Source: Rallus limicola
Lineage: Eukaryota > Chordata > Aves > Gruiformes > Rallidae
Reading direction: 5' to 3'
NCBI GenBank assembly: GCA_022605955.1
Contig: JAKCOZ010000008.1
Coordinates: 18,099,583 to 18,163,582, forward strand
Length of the DNA: 64,000 nt
Of the stretch, positions 26,901 through 39,883 are shown in pieces. The translations under genes were made by a program, and so were the position numbers. Below the pieces are notes generated by a model. The model made no database searches and was not told where the DNA came from. It worked only from the letters and a program-made list of their open reading frames with translations. Numbering within the stretch: the first letter of the stretch is position 1; the number at the start of each line of letters is the position of its first letter.

Positions 26901-28515
26901 AGTTAGTAGCTACAACAAAAACCAAATGCTGCCTATGTTTGGGCATTTTAATTATCTACTAAATAGTCCACCCAAAATCAGGACACTAAGTCGTTTGGGA
27001 AGAGGCAACAGAATAGGTTTTGTCCCTGTGTGCTCCTAGCTGGTGCCTTTGGAAAAGGAGATCTGAGAGGACAGGTTGGTTGAGCTGATTTGCCCACAAC
27101 CCTTGAATTTGGCTGTGTTTGCCCAGAGTGGTAATGGGCATGTCAGAAGGCAGAGCCTCTTGACTGCAGTCTTAACCTGCCAATGTGGGATTGTGACAGA
27201 TGTGGATGGGGGACTCTCTCAAAGGTAATAAAAAAAACCCATATATTGGGAATTGACACGGCTGTATATGAGAGGAGAAAAAAAAGGATGTAGGACTTCA
27301 GGACCCTGCCAACCAAAATTATTCTGCAACTCTAAACTGGGCCATGAAAAGAGTTTGTATGCATTCATTCTTACTGTTTGTGCAAATGGCTAAATACTAG
27401 AAATACGTGTTAATTTATATATAGTTTGTAATACAAAGACTGGTGTGTCATGACCATCCAATTTTCCTACCACTTAAGACTAGCTGAAAGAGGACTTTTT
27501 AAGTGAAAACTAAATCTCTCTTTGCATTTGTGTCTAACTTTTCACAGAGACATAAAAAGGGATGAAAACGCACAACTTGCCTTTAGCAGAAAGTGATGCT
27601 TCTCAGCATTTGTCATACAATTCCATACTCTATTAAAAGGTAAAGAGATGTCAGAATTGTCTTTATAAGATGCTCAGCTCATGCATCAGCTTCTAAGGTT
27701 TGAAGTTGTTTTTTTTTTAACTAAGCAGGAGTATCTTCCTCAATTGACAAGTTTCCCACACTTAACAAGTTTTAAGATTTAAATCTCTTTGTAAGGTTTG
27801 AATTACTTTATTCTAGACAATAAGCAGTATAGACTGTAATGCTGGCACCCATGCTATGGTAATTCCCATGATGAGAAAAATAGCTAGAAAGGTCAAAAGC
27901 TTCTACAGATTAATCGAAACAATTTGATTTGGGAGTAGAGAAAGAAAAGGTAACAGCCCTGTAACACAGAAGAAAACAGAAAAAAGGAATATCTTTGAAA
28001 ATCCTTCTACCTTTTTTCCTGTATGATTTATAACGTGTACTTTTGGTTCACAGTGAAACCCTTGAAAAGCAATTATTATTTAGAAAACCAGCTGGACTGG
28101 AATGTGGTATTGTAATGTGGTCTGAATGATACTGACTATACACAGTGCTTTCTTACCTGTTTGATTTACAGCTTACCAATTTTCTCCAAACCTTTAAATA
28201 CTTAAGAACCTTTTTTTTTTTTTTTTACTGGAAGGTGCTTTGTTTCTTGCCAAAGAGCGCTGAAACAAAAGCTGTTGTCTCCAGCCTTTGCCACTGCTAA
28301 GCAGTGTAAGGTGAGCACATGCAGTGCAGCCAGAGCTATGGCAGAGAGCATACTCTGCCTCCATGCCTCACTGAATAATACATCAGCAAGGCAAGCACGT
28401 AAGAGATTTGGTGTCTTGTAACTACTATGAGACGTGTGCCTGTCAAGCTCCATGTTCGTTAGTCAAATGAGACCAATGAATTAGAGAACGTTTAAATTTG
28501 TCTTCCTTTAAACAG
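20906..28515. other. Noncoding DNA upstream of the first coding XIRP2 exon
   Basis: No gene is supported; ORFs stay below 104 codons, and the longest overlap the adjoining CR1. A pyrimidine-rich C-run tract lies near 21568-21600. A T16 run sits at 28211-28226, about 290 bp before the exon acceptor. The XIRP2 promoter may lie in or before this interval, but I could not fix a start site. Confidence 0.55.
28211..28226. repeat. Poly(T) run, 16 nt
   Basis: Homopolymer tract upstream of the first coding XIRP2 exon. No CR1 or SINE-like body adjoins it. Confidence 0.95.
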
Positions 28516-28573
28516 GCAAACAATGAGTGCAGCAGAGTCACAACTGGAAAACCTGACTGAGAAGAACACAGCG
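28516..28573 (+). CDS. XIRP2: XIRP2, first coding exon (start codon exon)
   Basis: The acceptor (cttcctttaaacag) ends at 28515 and the donor gtaaga begins at 28574. The ATG at 28523 has A at -3 and opens 17 codons, MSAAESQLENLTEKNTA, ending in phase 0. That is the phase needed to read into the next exon as ...KNTA-GTLEL. The exon is spliced at both ends, so at least one upstream 5' UTR exon should exist. There is no stop between the acceptor and the ATG, so an upstream coding extension cannot be excluded. Assignment to XIRP2 rests on phase linkage to the later exons that carry XIRP2 hallmarks, not on this short peptide alone. An alternative is that this is a chance exon and translation starts downstream. 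Confidence 0.68.
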
Positions 28574-30931
28574 GTAAGATAAGCTCAGTAAAATATGCAA
28601 TTTAATGCCTTTTTTTTCCTTAACTAGACTGTATTGTGTGGGGCCTGATACTGCTTATATAATGAATGAACATGGTGGCATAAAAGGGAAAAAAAAGCAT
28701 GTCTTTCCTCAAGTTCAACAAATACACATAATGCATTTTTTAGTCCTCTCATTAGATGAGAAAATGTGTTGATTTAACTGGTGAGAGAAAAGAATTAGGG
28801 ATTTACTTCAAAATACTGGAAATTTGTTACATGTGCTAGAATAGGAATCTGACATAATTTAGAGTCGAAACATTTCTTAAAGTTTCATTATCTAGCTATG
28901 CATATTTGTATCAAGATAAAGGTTGGCATGTTAAATGACAGCTCAAATTAATCTATTTCTCAAAATATGACTAGGAATTTGGAAGTGCTTTGCATTTTGT
29001 AGCAATCAAGAACTATTTTAGATCTTTTCATAAACTTATCTGAGCTGCTTTTGTTATGAGTTGTCTGAAATGTAAATGAAGAAATGATACAGATACTTGA
29101 GGGTCTGCTTACCGGCAGAAGAAACCACAAGCTTTTCAAGCAGCAGTGTCAGACGTGCGTGCAGAGCTATCATGTGCACATTTAAAGAGTCTTTAGGAGT
29201 GAGGAGATTATTTAGTAAAATGGCCAGTGAATATTGCAGTAGGACTAGATGACTTTGTACATACTTTTCAACTGAAGTATTCTATTTATTATTTAGTAAA
29301 TTTAGAAAAGTTAGCCAGCTCTGGTCCTCACTTTCATTGCCCTGCGTCCCTTCCCAGCATTGTCATAGGAGTCAGAGGCTTTTTGTTCTGTAGCCTTCTC
29401 TGGATCCTGGAGTTTTTTCTTCAGTGGTTTGGAAAACACATTGGGTTGAATGATATACAGTTATGATTTGAAAGGTCTGTCCCTCATAATTTATCCCATC
29501 ATGGCCTATGGATTCTCATGCCAGGGATTCCTGACAGTGCAGATTAACTGGAACCAGATGTCCAGCGTGGGATAGAAGGGGCAAGAGGCAAGAGCTGGTT
29601 GAAGTCATATAGGAGATCATGGAAAAGACTTCTCAATCCCTGAGGTTTTTTTTTAACTAAGAAAGAAATACAACTCAATATGCAATAGCAAATGGCAGCC
29701 GTTTGACAACAGTTTGTTTTCCCGTGTCAGGAGAGGACTCACCAGTACAATATGCACAATTATATCATCCCATAGCTAACAAAATACAGCAGCACTATTT
29801 ACAAGAAGTTTTGCAAATAAACTGTATCAGTTTACTAATTTTTACACTTTCTATTTAGTTGTTTGCTAGTGAACAAGTGAAAGAGTTAATAAATTAGAAA
29901 CATTTAAGATAGCAAGAATACAATGAAAAATGCAGGTATCCTTTTTGGTAAAGGAACACACAGCAGAACTGATACATCTTCTCCTTCAGCAGTTCTTTTA
30001 ATTCTTTGCATAAATAAACTCACCTACCAATTTAATATCTAGTCTGTGAACAGTAGAAGAGGGATTATAATTTACAGTACAAAAAGACAAATACCATTTC
30101 AATGATCCTACTGTGAAGACAGACTTATTAACAACTTCAGGTTAAAAAAAAACCCTGAAATGTACTGGATATCTATGATCCATGAGTCTACAAAATCTAC
30201 AGGCCTTCCTATAGCTTTTTGCTCAGGAAAAGTACACATTTATCAGATCTATTGGGTACAGTGAGGAATTACCACAGGCCTCTTACAAAATTGGTGGGAG
30301 AGAGATCGAAAAGATCCCAAAGAAACATGAAAAAAGTAAAACCTACAGTTTAATTGCAGTCTTTGAATGCAGTACTATCACTGGCCTCATAAAACAAACA
30401 CAGTCACACAAAAGGTTTATGATAGCATTCACAAAGATCTGCTTTTAAAGGGTTTATAGCATTTTAGGTAGCTCCTTCACAATAATTACACCGTCCATTT
30501 CTGCTAGAAAGTCTGCTCACTAGCTAGCTTAATTTGTTTGGTACTACAATCTTCCTCTCTCCAACACATCATTTTTGGCCACAGACCACACTCCCAAACC
30601 AAGGAAAATGAGAAGGCAGTGCTCACTGCAGAGTTTTAACCTGGCTGAAACCTTTATCCTATCACATGGATATTTAAAAAAAAAAAGTTCTTTTTTTTTA
30701 TGGGTTGTTATTTAACTGTTAAGAGCAGGTGTTGGGTGCAATGGGATTGAAAACATGAGTGTAACAATACTAAGTTCTGCCACAAGTTCCATCCATGGAG
30801 CTCTTGGGAAAAGGATAGTCACAGATCCACAGACATGAATTTTCCTGCAGTTTCAGCAAACTGGATAGTGTAATAAGTTTATTGTCGCTATGAGAGAATA
30901 AATCAAGATAAGTTTGGGGGAGAAGTGAAAC

Positions 30932-30941
30932 CTAAAAATAG
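30932..30941. promoter_or_regulatory. Canonical MEF2-type motif in XIRP2 intron
   Basis: ctaaaaatag matches the classic muscle-enhancer MEF2 core. The gene is a known MEF2A target in mammals, so an intronic enhancer is conceivable. Several such matches are expected by chance in this AT-rich window, and another consensus match (ctatttttaa) lies at 46556-46565. Confidence 0.25.
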
Positions 30942-31364
30942 CAGACAAGAAAAACACAAAACCTACATACAAGATAAAAGCAACAATATCTGTTCTCCCT
31001 TTCACTTAATTAAGGTAATTTTCCAGCTGGTCAGTAAAAGCTAAAAAAATACAGTCAGCAGAGTCAATATGAAATTATAATAGTGATTTAGGTCAATGTA
31101 CAAATATGCACTTTTCTTATTCCCTTTATTTTTTTCCTAATTTTTCGTAATTTTAGATATTCGGTATTCATCAAATATTTTACTTGAAATAAATTCTTAT
31201 GAGTATTCTACAGTGATTTAAACTAACATGAACAGGTAGTGAAGGAAATAAGATCAGAGACCAGTTATGGACATAGTAGTAATAAAATGTGGAAACCTCA
31301 AAGGACCTCTAGGACATACCAGATTCTGATTTGGTTTTGTTGTTGTTTCTCCTCCTCCACAAGC

Positions 31365-31385
31365 AGCTGAAAGAGACTTTCAGCT
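31365..31385. repeat. Perfect inverted repeat, 9-bp arms, 3-nt loop
   Basis: agctgaaag and ctttcagct flank aga. It sits just after a long pyrimidine tract, at the start of a possible cryptic exon, and could influence acceptor use if transcribed. Confidence 0.85.
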
Positions 31386-33110
31386 AAAAGTCAAGTTTAT
31401 GCCTACATTCAAGTTTATTGCTGACACAACTGCAGATGGGGTAAGAAGTGCAGCAAATTACCAACTTTTAACCTGCTGAATCACCACACAATTTCACCTC
31501 ATAAAGCAAATTCAAGCATGCAAATTAAGAATATGTGTTTGCGTTATCTATTGCCTATCAGCTGTAGGTCCCATACTAGACAAGGGTAAAAGAAGCTACC
31601 ATTCTTAGTTAAATCTGAGAGCTCAAAGGGACAAGGAGGTTAACTCCTTTTGAATGATGCCATAACACCTATACTCAAAACCAGTGAAAACTACAAAATG
31701 ACTCACTAACAATGAATCAAAACATAGGAGACTGTGGCTATTGCATAAGCACACTCATCTGAATAGGGAAAAGCCTGCTTCATGGTCTAAATTCAATCCT
31801 TAGATGTAGTGTAAATCAGGAGTACTTCTAACATACAGCTATGAGTTAGGTTGAACAATCTTGCAACTGGTGAATTTAACAGCTATTCTTCATTTTAGGC
31901 TAAAGTCAGACCATTTAGAATCTTTGATTGAACCAGGCAGGTTAGAACAAGTACACTGGGTAGGGGAAGGAAGCATGTTGCTCTTCTGCTTGCAGGAAGG
32001 GGAGAGTATGGGAGACAGTGTGCACCAGTCAAGGTGAACTGGGAGGATGTTAGCCATGGTCACCACCTAGCGCTTGCCAAAGCTAGGTTTCGCCAAATCT
32101 GCTAAAGGAGAGACATGTCTTAGGCCAGTTTCTGGTTGGAAAGAAGATGAAAGCTTTGAGCCATGAAACTTTTTCCTGTTTTCTTTAAGGAAAAGGGACT
32201 TTAAAAATATTCTTGGAGAGCATCAGAAGCACAGGAGAAGCACTGGGTATTTATCTCCTAAGCAATGTATTACAGACCACATTTGTTTTTCTGCTGTTTT
32301 AAGTGCATGTTTTTTCCACTCAAACTCATTTTGAATGAGAGATACAAACTTACATTTGAGTATTTGCTGCAGGGCAGAAAGCCTTGAAACCAAACCTCTT
32401 CAGAGCTGATTCCAGGCAACAGGTAGCAGATTTCAGCAATTGGCACAAAATGATAAAACAGCAATGTTCCTTCCCAAGCATACTGTAAGAAAGATGGAAT
32501 AAGACTCTGTGAGAACACAGTCAACAGATCAGAAAGATTTGATAGCACCACTTAATTTACCTTCCAGAAGAATTATGGTGCATTTCGGAGCACTGTACTG
32601 GGATGTGTTTCCAGACTATCCAAGTACTCTCACTACTAATGCCCTTCTGTCTTCTGGCTGCACAATGTTACATCTCATTCTACAATACTAACAGCTCTAT
32701 CAAATCTAAGAGAAACCAGCAGTCACCTGTCACAACACCTTTCAGTGAAGCACAGACTGATTATCAGGCACTCATTCATTAGCCTTACTTTGTTTGAAAT
32801 TCTCCCTAATTGTGTGCTTGCTGCTTCATGATTGCCAGCAGAATTGCTGTCTGGTTTAAGAATAAAATCTCTGAATCCCACCCTTAATTAACTCTTTCAG
32901 TAATGTACTCCTGCTGTATGAACACACTGATCCCTTCCACTGACTCATACTGGATATGGTCTTACTGGTTCTCACTTTCCACTGGGAAATAGCTTCTGTC
33001 CGAGCTACCAGCCCATGTCCCATGATCTGCAAGTGCTCTTGACCTACCTCACAGTGTCGGCACAATGCCACATGTGTCTGACCCCAAGTACCTATTGCAT
33101 TCATTGGCAG

Positions 33111-33407
33111 GGCACGCTGGAGCTGGCAGACCTGACCCTGCAGAAGGGCTCTGTGGAGCTCCTCAAGCAGAGATGGGAGTCTGCCAATGCTGCAAGACCT
33201 GGCCCAATGCTCCGGTGCTCACCAGCCCCACGGTCTCTGGTACAGGATAAGATCAGCTGCAGCAGCACTGCGGAGAATGTGCTGGCAGACATCAGGAGGG
33301 CAGATGTGCTCAGGGAGGAGACCCAAGGCAGCCCTCAGTCAATTGAGCACTTCCCCATCACTGTGGAGGAGCTGCGGAGCCACTTTGAGGCCCTGGGTGG
33401 CAAGAAG
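33111..33407 (+). CDS. XIRP2: XIRP2, second coding exon with EPLIN-like module
   Basis: The exon is 297 nt (99 codons), phase 0 at both ends, with its acceptor at 33109-33110 (tcattggcag) and a strong donor gtaagt at 33408. It reads GTLELADLTLQKGSVELLKQ and onward, ending ITVEELRSHFEALGGKK. The K-G-S-V-E-L-L-K-Q-R-W-E block resembles the N-terminal KG(S/T)-x-x-LKxxWE segment of LIMA1/EPLIN. I take this as a shared ancestral module of the EPLIN/XIRP2 group. The exon is clearly GC-richer than the AT-rich flanks. The same frame stays open upstream to 33015 and past the donor to 33644, making it the longest ORF of the window (209 codons). Its ends are intronic, so the ORF is not itself the gene. 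Residue composition is charged and soluble, with no membrane segment. Confidence 0.83.
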
Positions 33408-34170
33408 GTAAGTGCCTGGGCTGGGAGGACACCTCAAGGGAATGGGAATGGGCCCCAGAGCTGCAGGATGGTTTCCCCTGCCTCACACCACCCCTCTCCT
33501 GTGCCCCACTGGGAACAGGCTGTGCTGGCCACAGCTCCAGGACAATTTGGATCAGTATGTATGTTCTATACCTTTACTAATTCCAAAATGTTTGTCATAG
33601 TCGCTTTAATGGTGGTTGACTGGTCCTATCTACCAACCAGATAAATTGGTGTGCAATTGTACTTCGCTGGGGCAGGGGGGGGGAATGACAACACTAAAAT
33701 ACTGTGGTCCAAGAGAATTCTCAAATGAAACTATTTGCAAACACTCTAAAACTTTCTGAAGCAATTGCTTCTTATTAGTATAACTGCGCTGACGCTCTTG
33801 CAACTGAGAAACCAGAGGTAGGTTCCCCCATTGGCTTTCACTGGCATAACATGAGACACCTGGACAAACTGCAACTTTTCTCTGTCATCAAACATTTTGT
33901 CTGAGAAAGGTCTGTGGTGTCTCTGAACTATCTGAGGAGAAGCTAGGCTTTACTGAAGCCTAAAAAATGTTTCAGAGAAGCACAGGATACTGAAAAGGTT
34001 ATTAGTAATCTTAATTAGGATAACTTCAGGTTTGTGGCTAAAAAGTCTTTCATCAGCCTTTACCTCTTCTGCGTGAAAATTAATATGTCCCTGAAGGTTT
34101 TGGTTGCTGATGGAGTATTTCACAACTTCTACATTGTAACTCCTCACTTCTTATTCAGTTGTCAGGTTAA

Positions 34171-34195
34171 AATATATATATAAATAAATAAATAT
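34171..34195. repeat. Simple repeat, (TA)n then (TAAA)n
   Basis: A short atatatata run passes into taaataaataaat. Ordinary low-complexity microsatellite. Confidence 0.9.
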
Positions 34196-35478
34196 TCCTC
34201 TGAATATTTTTTACCCTGCTTCTTAATCAAAGATAAACTAAAACTTGATGTAATAGTAATGTGTTCAACCCTGTCTCACTGCAGGATAACCCTGCCAGTT
34301 CATGTAGTCAGTCATTTACTGATTTAATTTTAATGCCCAGCGTGATTTAAACATGGCTTTCTGGTCCAGAAACTAGAGTTCAGAATAATGCATGATGACC
34401 ACGATATAATTCATACACAAATTCTTTCTATTAAAAGGTATTAGAAAGCTTTTTTATATGAACAGTAAAATAAAAATTCATGTGATTCATGAAAAATCTT
34501 TCCATTTGCTTTAGACACATAACACAAAAAGTAGCAGGTACCAATAAAATAAAGGTTAAAACTTTATGGAATTATTGAGCATTTTAAAGACCATATAAAA
34601 TAGTCATAGACTGCTGCTAAGTGCCATACTAAAATGATTTTAAAGTGTAGACTTTTTTTGGTTGATCCATCTTAGTAATTTTTTAAAAATAGTATAATAA
34701 GCTTTATTTTCCTATGAAGCAGTATATTCAGCATTGCAGACATGATCATTCTTGTAGGAACAAATTGGTTTGTTTTAATTTTATTGATATGAAGAGCTCC
34801 TTATTGAGTGAGAAACAATATTTTTTGGGACTTAAACAGCATTCTTCACTTGACAGGACCGCAGACCCATACTTAAACAATAATTACCAAAAATGTAAAA
34901 TAACTCCTTACTCCCAGTCTTGCAACTGTTAGACCAATTAAATATTATTTCATTAGGGCTTCTTTACGAAATTTGCTACTGCCCCACCTGCAAATGCTTT
35001 GAATTTATGTGCAGCTTAGAATATGACTGTTAATCTTGTTATTTCACTGATACACCTTATAAAAGTTATTTCAAAGTATATATCTCTTTGCTAGGTGTTC
35101 CTACAACTGAAAACTTACCATTCATTTCATACAAAAGGGAAACAAAGGCTCAATAAAAAGAATAGAAGGTGGGGGAAAAACAAGAGTCAAAGTAGTATTA
35201 TTTTCTTCTTCCTTATCATTTGTTTGCCATGTGCACTGCAGAAAATGTATCTGAGTAGACCTTCAGTTAATATTTTTTTGCTCTGGCCAGCCAGAAGTGA
35301 AAAAAGGTGTCCTTCTCTACAGAGCATGCCTTCCTGCGAAGTCACTGAAACTCATACAGGAATTGCAACTGTTAAGATCAGTATCTTGCAAAGAACATTG
35401 AAAAGCAGATGGTGCTTAGAAACTGGGAAATGTCAAGTGGTGAAAAACATGAGGAATGGGCCCCTTTTACCCACAGCG

Positions 35479-35505
35479 CCCCCCACCCCCAAGCCCCCCT
35501 TCCCC
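35479..35505 (-). other. G-quadruplex-forming motif on the minus strand
   Basis: The plus strand shows C6, C5, C6 and C4 runs separated by 1-, 3- and 2-nt spacers. The minus strand is therefore a compact four-tract G-quadruplex motif with very short loops, on the template strand of the XIRP2 intron. Its sequence fits the canonical G3+N1-7 rule well. Function is unknown. Confidence 0.8.
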
Positions 35506-36481
35506 GAATGCAAGTGGAAAAGATTGAATTCTGTTATTCTGTTCGGCTAGTTAGCTGTCTTAGGAAATAAAATTTATATTGCCTTTGAGTATTTATTTCC
35601 CCAGCATTGTAAAACATCTTGAGGTTTCCAAGATATGATCAATATGAAATGTAGAAAAATGGAATCTGCATCAGAGAAGACTTTCACAGTGTACCCATTA
35701 CTTTGACATTTTTACTTAAAAAGAAAAATTTGAAAGCGCGTCTACGAAAAAATGTAGGCATTCATGCCAAAGGTTTCTGATGCTGAAGAGCTATGGATAC
35801 TTATATTCACTTAAGTGAATGCACTTACAAATCCTGGCAACACAGACCAAAAGCAGGACTGATAAGGTTTAAAAAAAAGTATCAACTCCACAGACATGAA
35901 AGGACAGATTATTTCAGCTATGTGAAAAGTTGGAGCCAAATTGATGCTAGTGCTAAGAATGGCATCAAAATCTTTGTCCAAGATCTAATGGCACAAAAAA
36001 TACATAGAAATTACTGACTGCTCCACTGGCAACTGAATAAGCATAACTGAATAAAATCATGTGAGATAACTATGATCCACAGCAATCTCAAAGTTTTTTG
36101 TATAATATTTCAAATTAATATACTGAAGGTATTTAAAGGTGCATCTGGTTAATATTAAGGACCCTAAATGGTAGAGATGACAAAGGTATTAATGGACATT
36201 AAGTATTTTAGTAGCTAAATATTAGACCATGAGAGAAGATACTTGTCATGAAAAACAACAGCAATTTAGCATGCCTTCAGAAGATACATTTTGACTATTG
36301 TTCTATCAAGTAATCGGTGATGAAAGAAAATACTTCTATCATAGTATAATGCAGGGCTATGCAAGGGTTTTAGCAAACCAACTGCTTAAGATTTGATCTC
36401 TTTCAGCCACAGTACATTTCCATGGGCTGGAAGCATGAAAGATGAGGAATGAGCTGATGCCTTTTCCTTGTATCTTTGTAG

Positions 36482-36508
36482 TGGTTTCACCCAGAAGAAA
36501 TACAGAAG
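36482..36508 (+). CDS. XIRP2: Candidate 27-nt in-phase microexon of XIRP2
   Basis: A long pyrimidine tract (cttttccttgtatctttgtag) ends at 36481, and 27 nt later comes a gttaga donor at 36509. This resembles the gttagc donor used by the exon at 51849-51999. The 27 nt read WFHPEEIQK in phase 0-0, so inclusion would keep the frame between ...GGKK and GTEGE.... The open frame continues as VRTKFEMA past the donor. Evidence is splice motifs and phase only; no homologous peptide is recalled. Chance occurrence in an 18-kb intron is possible. Confidence 0.28.
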
Positions 36509-38544
36509 GTTAGAACAAAGTTTGAAATGGCTATATGCAAAACTAAGTCAAGGCCATAGAAATCTCAGTGGAATTTTTAAAAGTTAAAGAAAATGCCTTT
36601 TAAGGCTCAGTGCCAGCTAACTGTATTACAGTTACCTTATGCATAAATGAATGTGCTCATTAGCCTTATGCACAGAAAAAGGCTGCCAACTGTTAGAACC
36701 ATGTTTAAATGGACTATCTCTTGACTAATCAGACTTTCAAGACCATGGCCCATCTTACTACATAATTTCATAGGAAAAATAGATTTTATTCTAAGAAGGC
36801 AAATTACTGCTGATGAAAGATTCTCAAACCTCTCATTCAGGTTGCATTTCCATTGCAATGCTGTTACTTGTGTATATATACAAAATCTGTGGAGAAAAGC
36901 AGGGCAATTAAATAATGTTAAACCATGAAGTGACTTCTAAACAATTAGATTAATCATATAAAGAACACTCTGATGATTCTAAAGTGAAGGACATTCCTAT
37001 AAGGCAGCTGCAAATTTATTTGGACTTTTGACACATTTTTCTTCCTGGTGACTACATGGTGAACTATGCTCAGTCCTAATTATCTGAATGGAATTAACAT
37101 TTCATATTGCAATAAGAGAATACAACAAAGAGTAAATAGAGTCAGGGACTAAGTTTAATAATTCTGAAGTTAAATCATTTGGTGAAGTCAAATTACTTCT
37201 GCCTGAGTTTATCCAAGTGGAACTTGGATGTATTTCCTTCTTAGGAGTATTAATAAGTTAATAATTAAGTCTGTTGCTAGAGCCTTTTAACAAAAGCCTA
37301 TAGTATCAGGCCTATCCATATCATGCCGTTATTTAGAAATAAATTGATGGCCCATTTTGATAAAAATGAAAAGTATCTTCCCTTTTCCTATAAGAAAAAA
37401 AACAAACAGCTTCTTAGGCAGTAATAATATATCAAAGCATCAATTTACTGTTCACACATCAACTTACTGTGTCACTCCTATGAAACAATTACTTTATTAG
37501 CACTTAATGGCATTGAAATGTTAAAGCGACTAAGGCCTGTGTTTGTTGAAAAGTGATTAAGTATGTTTTTCTTAAAATACGTTGAAGCATCCCAACTGAG
37601 AAAGTAATTTCATGCTTACTTTTTAGAGAAAACTATTCAAAGAACTCATTAAAACCATTCATTTAAATAATCTGGTATATGTTCATTAAACTGTGTCCTT
37701 TGCAGAAAACATATGAACTGCTGCCAGAAAGTAAATGAAGGGAACAGATGCTTAATGTAAAAGGTTAGACTTTCATTAGAATTTTTTAAACAAGCAACAT
37801 CCTTTTTCCCTTAACACACTCAGAAACGTTTATATTAATTTAGCAAAGCCATGTAACGCAGAAAAGAACAGAAACCCCGTGCCAACTGAAGGTCAGTTTT
37901 GTACCCTGTTAGCACTTGCATCATTTGTACTTTTGTTATGGATGAATGAAAGCAAATAGTGAGGAGTGCATGGGATGGCTAAACAATTATCCTTGCTGAA
38001 GAGCTTGATGTTGAAGGGAGTGCTGTATGGTCAGCCTTCTGGATTTTTGGCTTAATTTCTTTTTTAGCTCTTTCTTTTTGTGACTCAATGCATTCCTCCT
38101 CTTTGTTTTCACAAATGTTTTTCTACATCTAAAGGATTCCGCAACAAGGAAAGACTACATTGTCTATGGGACTGACTTGAATTGTAGACAGTGAAGAACA
38201 GGTTTTGGTAAACAATCACATTCTTATTTTTTCCTTAAAGGAAAATTTTTCTTCTGATTTTTTTTTTTTTCTTTCTCAGTACCTCTTTACAGGTACCTTA
38301 CAAATCATCTGAAGAAACAATCTTCCTCAGGCTTTGGTTATTCTTATTTAACTCCTCTCTGAATGGAACTGGCTTTTCATAGTTTTGAAGATGTATTAAA
38401 TTTTTGCCTATCTAGAGACTGGACGTGTTGAGAGAGTTCTCAGTGATCTCTGCATTTACTCTAGGGAAAACAGCTGTTCCAATGGTGGGAATGGAGGTTT
38501 CCAAATCTCCTTTGTTCACAGTCTGAACTGAAGTATTGCAGTGC

Positions 38545-38584
38545 AATATATATATACACACCCATATATATATATATATATATA
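38545..38584. repeat. (TA)n / (CA)n microsatellite
   Basis: An atatatatata run interrupted by cacaccc, then about eleven ta units. Probably length-polymorphic. Confidence 0.95.
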
Positions 38585-39883
38585 AGTCTTCTTTAAAGTA
38601 CTGACATTCATTCCCATTTATTTAGTGATTCATATTCCATTCCAGTGTATTACCTGCAGTTCTTCTGTTCCTCTGAGCTATTTTCTCTGTATATAATTAC
38701 AGTTACAATTTAATTGTCTATACACCAAGAAGTAACAATTTTCTGGAGAGTACACCTGCCTTGCTCAAGGTGTTACACAAAACTGGATTTGATGTCAGCA
38801 CAAGTGAACCACATTTGTGACAACTCAATATTTTGGACCTTCTTCACCACCAGTCCCCTGCTAAGCAGTTTTGTGAGTTGCCTAATTATTAAATAAGCAT
38901 GCTTAAGCTAAACACGTGAATGTTTCCAAAATAACAAGTTATAATATATTCCTCTAACACCCTTGAGAACTCTTCTATTCTTTTGCCCTTAATTCAGCTT
39001 TACCATTTTTTGTGCTTTATCTGGAGGCGCGTACAGCAGAGGAAACAATCTCTAATAGGATCTCACCTCAAATGGGTAGGATCATCATCCACGGCTTCTC
39101 ACTGAGAGAGATGTTAGTATTTCAGTTACTGCAACAAGGAAGCTTACTAGAAAAAAAACCAAGACAGATCATTTGGAAAATCGAAACTTGTGTGTCACCA
39201 ACTCCTTATGAGTAATTAAATTTTAGTTTAGTCTCATTTAGACATTAAGTACTGTTGGGTACGCTGCAGAGAGGATGGGATGGACAATAGTCATATGCCC
39301 TCAACTAAACTTTCCAAGGGAGTCTCCTTTGTGCTGAAATTCTAGACAGGGGTTTTGCTTTGCAGTGATCTTGTTGCTTACTTTTTGTTCAGAATTCACA
39401 AAGATTCATCATGTATCGTATTCATCAGATGAGGGTGACTTATTTGTAGGATCACTGGTCCTCCACAAATTGCAATGATTTCAGGTATGGGTCTCATTTG
39501 TGTCTGATTATTGTCTGGCTCAATTCCCTAGGTTCTTTCTGCCCCACTATTAAAAAGACTTCTTGCCTGGTTTTTTGACTGTTGTATTTTAAAGAGGCAC
39601 TTTTCATCTGTTGCACTGAGTTGCGTCTTGTGGAGCAGATTTAGCTAATAGAAAAAAAATATTTTGACCGTGGATCACATGCTACTTCCTAGGATGACTG
39701 ACTTGCCAAGGAAGGCAGTCTAGAAGTCTGAAAGATTTTTCTGGAACAGGGAACCATTTAAATAGAATCATTTAAAAAACATGAAGCCCATTTTCTCTGC
39801 AAGATTAAATAGATTTTTTTTTAATGCAGTAGAATACGATCATAATTCCATCATTATATGGTTAACAGATATCCCTAAAAAGT

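Larger units (their letters stand above)
28574..33110 (+). other. XIRP2 intron between first and second coding exons
   Basis: About 4.5 kb bounded by gtaaga and a ...cattcattggcag acceptor. It holds a canonical MEF2-type site (ctaaaaatag, 30932-30941), a perfect 9-bp-arm hairpin at 31365-31385, and a splice-bounded pseudo-exon candidate at 31364-31440. That segment starts in a phase that does not fit the coding chain. No other gene seen. Confidence 0.65.

Noticed and set aside
35095..35550. 151-codon plus-strand ORF
   Set aside because: Low-complexity composition with a Pro-rich end produced by the C-runs at 35479-35505; no domain and no splice context.
37438..37475. Imperfect 19-bp tandem repeat (catcaa(t/c)ttactgt core)
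   Set aside because: Too diverged over its second half to call confidently as a duplication.
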